Assembly: GCA_028565635.1 (NCBI GenBank)
Contig: JAOXYB010064345.1
Coordinates: 1-10,381, forward strand
Reading direction: 5' to 3'
Length of the DNA: 10,381 bases
Source of the DNA: Phoronis ovalis
Taxonomy: Eukaryota > Phoronida > Phoronidae
In this document: piece after piece, positions 9,622-10,381 of the stretch
Layout: each line of letters starts with the position of its first letter
Position numbering within the stretch: the first letter of the stretch is position 1
The notes under the pieces: model-generated
Told to the model about the DNA's origin: nothing
Seen by the model: only the letters and a program-made list of their open reading frames with translations
Database searches by the model: none
Program-made: the position numbers and the translations under genes

Positions 9622-10028
9622 AAAATAGTGCCAGCTGAAATTTACAATTATCATTTGGTGGGATTTCTTTAAAAGTGTATCTGTTCCTCTGGCCAGGTGG
9701 ATAACCGGTTTGTCATACTGCTATGGGGAACAGACTCAGTAGTGGGCTTGGTATAACGTAGATCGACGCTTCGGTTAAAAACAACCTCTATCATATTAAC
9801 TGAATAGTGGCCGGGCCTGCGAGGTGAAAAACTGTTCTGCCAATTTTCAATTTTCCTAGTTTACAATCTGTATGCTGTTGCATGAAATTGATGCCGAGTC
9901 ATATTTTACTCGGTAGTTGTTTGTGTTTGAGGCGAATGTGGGATTGCATGATGTCCATATCGGATCTTCTGGTCAACTACTATACATCCATTATATCACT
10001 ACTGATATTGGAGAGGGGTAGGGCAACC

Positions 10029-10116
10029 AAAAAAAAAACGTTGCCAAAAAAAACGGTTGCTAAAAAGATCGACAAGCTAAAAAAAACATCGACAAAAGAA
10101 ATAAGCTAAAAAAAAA
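10029..10116 (+). repeat. Recurring A-run tract
   Basis: Runs of 5 to 10 A (10029-10038, 10046-10053, 10062-10066, 10079-10086, 10108-10116) alternate with short linkers. ATCGACAA occurs at 10068 and 10088, and AAGCTAAAAAAAA at 10074 and 10103. GGCAAC (10022-10027) pairs with GTTGCC (10040-10045). It may be a degenerate tandem repeat or the A-rich tail of a retroelement; nothing decides between these. Confidence 0.6.
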
Positions 10117-10342
10117 TAGAGAACTGAACTGAACAAACAAAAAAATGGTCGCCAAAAGACGATGCGCGCTGATCGCACTTAACACACCAAGACAATGCTC
10201 GGACATAACAGACCCCAATGCTCCCTGCTCGCAAAAAAAAAACCTGTAGCCCTCATATTGTTCTTTGTGCAACACGATACTGCTATAAAATGTGTAGACT
10301 CTGCCCACGGTCAGCTGGCGCGCATGTGTCATTATATTTTTC

Positions 10343-10348
10343 AATAAA
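10343..10348 (+). terminator. AATAAA near window end
   Basis: A canonical AATAAA lies 33 bases before the window end, after the GC-richer block. It could end a plus-strand transcript or retroelement copy, or be chance; downstream sequence is not available to judge. Confidence 0.2.
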
Positions 10349-10381
10349 TAAATTAATGATATGCTATCCATATATTTTTAA

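Larger units (their letters stand above)
9287..10381. other. Compositionally distinct, repeat-like region
   Basis: Beyond about 9287 the sequence is visibly less AT-rich, with CG dinucleotides (ACGAAG, TTCGACGAC, GCGCGC) that are scarce upstream. It holds an inverted repeat (9302-9621), palindromes (9323-9353), an A-run tract (10029-10116) and a GC-richer block (about 10140-10330). No open frame shows a recognisable domain: the lysine-rich frame ending at 10109 is a translation of A-runs, and the minus-strand frame at 10060-10371 is low-complexity Phe/Leu at its end. I read this as old inserted or repetitive DNA downstream of NKAIN. Confidence 0.5.

Noticed and set aside
9882-10109. Lysine-rich frame resembling a histone-like tail
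   Set aside because: The lysines are translations of the A-run tract; the upstream part has no domain and there is no supporting splice or promoter context.
10060-10371. 103-codon minus-strand frame
   Set aside because: Its last third is Phe/Leu/Ser from T-runs, no family is recognised, and it crosses the window's repeat-like block. A retroelement fragment cannot be excluded.

Overview
The window looks like animal (metazoan) genomic DNA, most likely from an invertebrate. It is AT-rich and mostly non-coding. Short exons are bounded by GT/AG splice sites and there is no prokaryotic gene layout. It carries the 3' half of one plus-strand gene that I recognise as NKAIN, the four-pass membrane protein family that interacts with the Na,K-ATPase beta1 subunit. 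The call rests on three spliced exons (932-1123, 1407-1467, 3014-3098). Joined in phase they give the family's SWW and GC...TGC luminal loop, the last membrane helix, the EEDDS acidic turn and the signature FDFIGGFD followed by [11 protein letters not shown]. The exons for the N-terminus and first three membrane helices are not visible and must lie left of position 1.

The most interesting point is that the gene appears able to make several different C-termini. (a) Exon 1407-1467 stays open through its own strong donor for 54 more codons with coding-like composition. It ends at a TGA (1629-1631) followed 31 nt later by AATAAA and a GU-rich tract, which looks like a composite terminal exon made by intronic polyadenylation. 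(b) Exon 3014-3098 can splice in phase to a candidate small last exon at 4178-4211 encoding NSLMPDEYDY and a stop. (c) A large last exon at 6196-7544 encodes a ~450-residue disordered Pro/Ser/Tyr/Asn-rich cytoplasmic tail ending in a PDZ-ligand-like SHV. Exon 3014-3098 cannot join (c) directly in the long frame, because the phases differ. An intervening exon of length 3n+2 is needed; an 8-nt candidate sits at 3401-3408.

Layout: 1-931 is presumed intron; 932-1467 holds two exons split by a 283-bp intron; 1468-1690 is the alternative 3' end; to 3013 is intron; 3014-3098 is the FDFIGGFD exon; 3099-6195 is a 3.1-kb intron with the candidate alternative exons, a (TG)12 run and small repeats; 6196-7544 is the long tail exon; 7545 to about 9270 is a probable 3'UTR ending near paired AATAAA signals. 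From about 9287 to the end the base composition changes. This part holds an inverted-repeat element, palindromes and A-runs that look like decayed mobile or repetitive DNA, with no gene I can support. I see no convincing gene on the minus strand, and no tRNA, rRNA or CRISPR array.
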